Source: Tubiluchus corallicola (Eukaryota; Priapulida; Priapulimorpha; Priapulimorphida; Tubiluchidae). From it: a DNA stretch of 64,000 nucleotides. Below are positions 63,669 through 64,000 of this stretch, one piece after another. Each line of letters begins with the position of its first letter. The stretch's first letter is position 1. The position numbers were made by a program, and so were the translations under genes. The notes under the pieces were generated by a model that had not been told where the DNA came from, ran no database searches, and was given only the letters and a program-made list of their open reading frames with translations. The stretch covers positions 62,001 through 126,000 of the forward strand of contig JAQGDQ010000335.1 in assembly GCA_030141605.1 (NCBI GenBank). The letters are read 5' to 3'.

Positions 63669-64000
63669 CTGTAATATAAAAACCAATTTACATGCTGCCT
63701 GGTGTTTATTTAGTAAGTAAAGTTGCAAATAAAATCGTGCTAACTACTACAACATTAAATTTCTATTTGGCATTTCCTTTACCACTTTGGTAAAAGTTTT
63801 GGTACTGGAAGGTAGAAAAGGCACAGAAATAAATAATGTAAATTCTTGATTGGCACTTGACATTACATGATTTGTGTATACCCACAACAAATGTTTAATG
63901 TACATTTGAAATAGACAAACTAGCTATTCCAAAATGAAATAAATGATGCCATATATCTCAAACTTAATAAAAAGCAGGAAATGTAAAACTGTGAAAACTG
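63669..64000. other. Intron of the DCN1-like gene
   Basis: Upstream of the first visible exon of the minus-strand gene. AT-rich, without coding match on either strand; read as intron continuing beyond the right edge. Confidence 0.5.

Overview
The window is nuclear DNA of an animal: AT-rich, intron-dense, with GT-AG introns and animal gene families. It carries no marker that fixes the phylum. The protein divergence from vertebrate orthologues and the compact introns fit an invertebrate, and an early-branching lineage such as a sponge is possible but unproven.

Layout. (1) 124-39076, minus strand: the 5' two thirds of the gene for cytoplasmic dynein-2 heavy chain (DYNC2H1), the retrograde intraflagellar-transport motor. 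I could place 54 coding exons. They join without a frame break into 2,934 codons, from the start Met through the tail, linker, AAA1-AAA4 and the first part of the microtubule-binding stalk. The rest (stalk tip, AAA5, AAA6, C-terminus) lies beyond the left edge. (2) 39077-41576: a 2.5 kb spacer between two divergent genes. (3) 41577-58154, plus strand: a complete SLC12A9-type cation-chloride cotransporter gene, 15 coding exons in the mature message and 924 residues. (4) 58155-62834: a long stretch without coding signal, containing the two facing 3' ends. (5) 62835-63668, minus strand: the last two coding exons of a DCN1-like (DCUN1D4/5-type) cullin neddylation factor. Its upstream exons are off the right edge.

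The most interesting signal is in the SLC12A9 gene. Two consecutive exons (50700-50857 and 51056-51213) are homologous, exactly equal in length (158 bp, 52 full codons) and in the same splice phase. Both are open and have good splice sites. Because 158 is not a multiple of 3, using both or neither shifts the frame, so they look like mutually exclusive exons. They swap transmembrane helix 8, including the position equivalent to a Na+-site serine in NKCC1. The same gene also has a clear U12-type (minor spliceosome) intron.

Introns hold mobile-element debris: two related TA-flanked elements of 866 and 972 bp with matching terminal inverted repeats; a hAT-like element inserted inside another hAT-like element, each with a perfect 8-bp target duplication; a Tc1/mariner transposase relic; a foldback-like structure; a likely tRNA-derived SINE; and several micro- and minisatellites. 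The three genes are not functionally linked by anything visible beyond adjacency.
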